Shown piece after piece: positions 5,482 to 7,213 of a stretch of 7,213 nucleotides of DNA. The notes beneath the pieces were generated by a model. It saw only the letters and a program-made list of their open reading frames with translations, was not told the origin of the DNA and made no database searches. Made by a program: the position numbers and the translations under genes. Position 1 is the first letter of the stretch. Each line of letters begins with the position of its first letter. This stretch comes from Betaproteobacteria bacterium (GTDB taxonomy: Bacteria; Pseudomonadota; Gammaproteobacteria; Burkholderiales; UBA9220): contig JAGUYQ010000332.1 in the NCBI GenBank assembly GCA_020061285.1, positions 1 to 7,213 on the forward strand, given 5' to 3'.

Positions 5482-7213
5482 AGAGCCGGGGCTCGCCATT
5501 GCCGTACAAATTGGAGGTGCAGCGGCCGCACAGGGAGGGGTGCTCGGCATGGCTGCCTACTTCCTCGCGGTAGTGCCAGCAGCGCTCGCATTTCTGGTGC
5601 GGGCTGGGGGTGACCTTGATGCCCACGCCCTGTTCGTTGACCACCGCCTCGTCGTCGGCGCCGAGGTGCAAGCGTGCCTGGGAAGTGATGAAGACGAAGC
5701 GCAGGTCGTCGCCGAAGGAGGCCAGCAGATCGTGGATTTCGCCGATGGCGTAGAGGTCCACCTCGGCCTGGAGGGCGGAGCCGATGCGGCTGTCGGCACG
5801 CACCTCCTCCAATTGCTTGAGCACGTCGGCGCGCACCTGGCGCAGTTGCGTCCAGCGGTCGTTGATGACCTCTTCCTCCGATTGGGGCGGCAGGATGCCG
5901 TCCCAGGTGTGAAGGAAAATGCTGTCGTCGCTGTCATTGCTCAATTCCTGCCACACCTCCTCGGAGGTGAAGGACAGGATCGGCGCCATCAGCCGCACTA
6001 GGCTGCGGGTCAGGTGGTAAAGGGCATTCTGCGCCGACCTGCGGGCCTTGGAGTGCTCGCCGGCGGTGTACAGGCGGTCCTTCAGGATGTCGAGATAGAA
6101 ACCACCCAATTCCTCGGAGCAGAAGGTTTGCAGCTTTTGCGCCACCTGGTGGAATTCGTACTTGTCGTAGTGGAGCTTGGCGGTGTTATCGAATTCCCGC
6201 GCCATGGCTAGAGCGTAGCGGTCGATCTCCAGCCATTCCTCCACCGGCAGGGCATGGGCTTTATGGTCGAAGTCCGCCAGGTTGGCCAGGAGGAAGCGCA
6301 GGGTGTTGCGGATGCGGCGGTAGCCTTCCGTCACCCGCTTGAGGATTTCGTCGGAGATGGTCAGTTCGCCGGAATAGTCGGTGGACGCCACCCACAGGCG
6401 CAGGATGTCGGCGCCGAGGGAATCCACCACCTTCTGGGGAGCGATCACGTTGCCCTTGGACTTGCTCATCTTGTGGCCCTTGGCGTCCACCACGAAGCCG
6501 TGGGTCAAGAGGGCTTTGTAGGGGGCGCGGCCGTCGGTGGCGCAGCCGGTGAGCAGGGACGATTGGAACCAGCCCCGGTGCTGGTCGGAGCCTTCCAGGT
6601 AGAGATCGGCGGGATGGCTCAGGTAGTTGCGCTGCTTCAGCACGCAGGCGTGGGAAGCGCCGGAGTCGAACCACACGTCCAGGGTGTCGCTCACCTTCTT
6701 GTACTGCTCGGCCTCGTCGCCCAGCAATTCCCTGGGGTCGAGACCGAACCAGGCTTCGATGCCGGCTTGTTCCACCTTCAAGGCCGCCTGCTCCAGCAGT
6801 TCGGCGGTGCGGGGGTGGAGCTGGCCGCTTTCCTTGTGGACAAAGAGGGGCATGGGCACGCCCCAGTTGCGCTGGCGGGAGACGCACCAGTCGGGGCGGT
6901 TTTTCATCATCGCTTCCAGGCGGGCGCGGCCCCAGGAGGGAAAGAACTGGGTGGCGTCCACCGCTTTCATTGCCTGTTCCCGCAGGGTCTGGCCATCGTG
7001 GCCCGCCTCGTCCATGCGAATAAACCACTGGTGGGTGGCGCGGAAAATGATCGGGGTCTTGTGGCGCCAGCAGTGGGGGTAGCTGTGGCGCAGCTTGTCG
7101 TGCTTGAGCAGCAGGCCGCCAGCTTCCAGGGTTTCGACCACCTTGGTGTTGGCTTCCCACACAGTCAAGCCGCCGACCAGTTCCACGGAGGGGAAGAACT
7201 TGCCATCGTCGCC
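5474..7213 (-). CDS. ileS: Isoleucyl-tRNA synthetase, 5' partial (C-terminal 579 residues)
   Basis: IleS is the cytosolic class Ia synthetase that charges tRNA-Ile and hydrolyses misactivated valine. The C-terminal 579 residues are present out of the usual ~930. The N-terminus, HIGH motif and most of the CP1 editing domain lie beyond base 7213, and the first in-frame start-like codon (GTG at 7184-7186) is internal. In order, the window shows the end of CP1 with [12 protein letters not shown], then [16 protein letters not shown] (6854-6901), [12 protein letters not shown] (6566-6601), the ATP-binding KMSKS loop (6458-6472), the helical anticodon-binding domain (WLEIDRYAL to SFTSEEVW), and a C-terminal zinc site CxxC...CxxC (5519-5590) typical of bacterial IleS. 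It is probably the first visible gene of an ileS-lspA-fkpB operon; ribF is often found upstream but is not in view. Confidence 0.98.
   Translation of the reverse strand, partial: GDDGKFFPSVELVGGLTVWEANTKVVETLEAGGLLLKHDKLRHSYPHCWRHKTPIIFRATHQWFIRMDEAGHDGQTLREQAMKAVDATQFFPSWGRARLEAMMKNRPDWCVSRQRNWGVPMPLFVHKESGQLHPRTAELLEQAALKVEQAGIEAWFGLDPRELLGDEAEQYKKVSDTLDVWFDSGASHACVLKQRNYLSHPADLYLEGSDQHRGWFQSSLLTGCATDGRAPYKALLTHGFVVDAKGHKMSKSKGNVIAPQKVVDSLGADILRLWVASTDYSGELTISDEILKRVTEGYRRIRNTLRFLLANLADFDHKAHALPVEEWLEIDRYALAMAREFDNTAKLHYDKYEFHQVAQKLQTFCSEELGGFYLDILKDRLYTAGEHSKARRSAQNALYHLTRSLVRLMAPILSFTSEEVWQELSNDSDDSIFLHTWDGILPPQSEEEVINDRWTQLRQVRADVLKQLEEVRADSRIGSALQAEVDLYAIGEIHDLLASFGDDLRFVFITSQARLHLGADDEAVVNEQGVGIKVTPSPHQKCERCWHYREEVGSHAEHPSLCGRCTSNLYGNGEPRLYA

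Noticed and set aside
5482..5550. Upstream extension of lspA by 23 codons
   Set aside because: It encodes a Pro/Ala-rich stretch unlike LspA and lies wholly within the ileS 3' end, including its zinc-site codons; the family N-terminus begins at MLNW.
5357..6001. 214-codon plus-strand open frame opposite lspA and ileS
   Set aside because: It crosses the boundary of two well-supported genes on the other strand and shows no protein-family motif.
6261..7160. 299-codon open frame on the minus strand inside ileS
   Set aside because: It is in another frame of the same strand as a full set of IleS motifs; its R/P/G-rich composition is typical of an out-of-frame reading.

Overview
The window is about 7.2 kb of chromosomal, coding-dense, fairly GC-rich DNA. 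It holds two partial genes at its edges and four complete genes between them. The gene set and protein sequences suggest a proteobacterium with type IV pili, most likely a betaproteobacterium (Rhodocyclales or Nitrosomonadales-like). This is inferred from protein resemblance and gene order, and the exact lineage cannot be fixed by eye.

Layout. Bases 1-3258 (+) are the 3' part of a pilY1/pilC-type gene for the type IV pilus tip adhesin. The window opens inside its von Willebrand A metal-binding motif, so the signal peptide and extreme N-terminus lie upstream. One base after its stop comes the stop of ispH (3260-4189, -), the last enzyme of the MEP isoprenoid pathway. A 129-base divergent intergenic region (4190-4318) separates ispH from a small cold-shock-domain protein gene (4319-4540, +). 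The stop of that gene overlaps the stop of fkpB (4537-4974, -), an SlpA/FkpB-type peptidyl-prolyl isomerase. Continuing on the minus strand are lspA (5011-5481), signal peptidase II, and ileS (5474-7213, 5' end off the window), isoleucyl-tRNA synthetase.

How the genes fit together. ileS-lspA-fkpB-ispH is a very common housekeeping string in proteobacteria, usually with ribF before ileS, and a minor-pilin/pilY1 cluster next to ispH is known from Pseudomonas aeruginosa. What differs here is the cold-shock gene inserted in opposite orientation between fkpB and ispH. It cuts ispH off from the operon, so ispH needs its own promoter, for which there is a TATAAT-like box very close to its start. ileS and lspA overlap by 8 bases, and lspA and fkpB are 36 bases apart, so these three are probably cotranscribed.

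I see no mobile element, CRISPR array, tRNA, rRNA or unknown multi-gene system. The points worth a second look are small in scale: two long perfect inverted repeats inside coding sequence, two convergent gene pairs with essentially no intergenic space, the almost leaderless ispH, a degenerate calcium-loop region in PilY1, and an AT-richer patch in pilY1.
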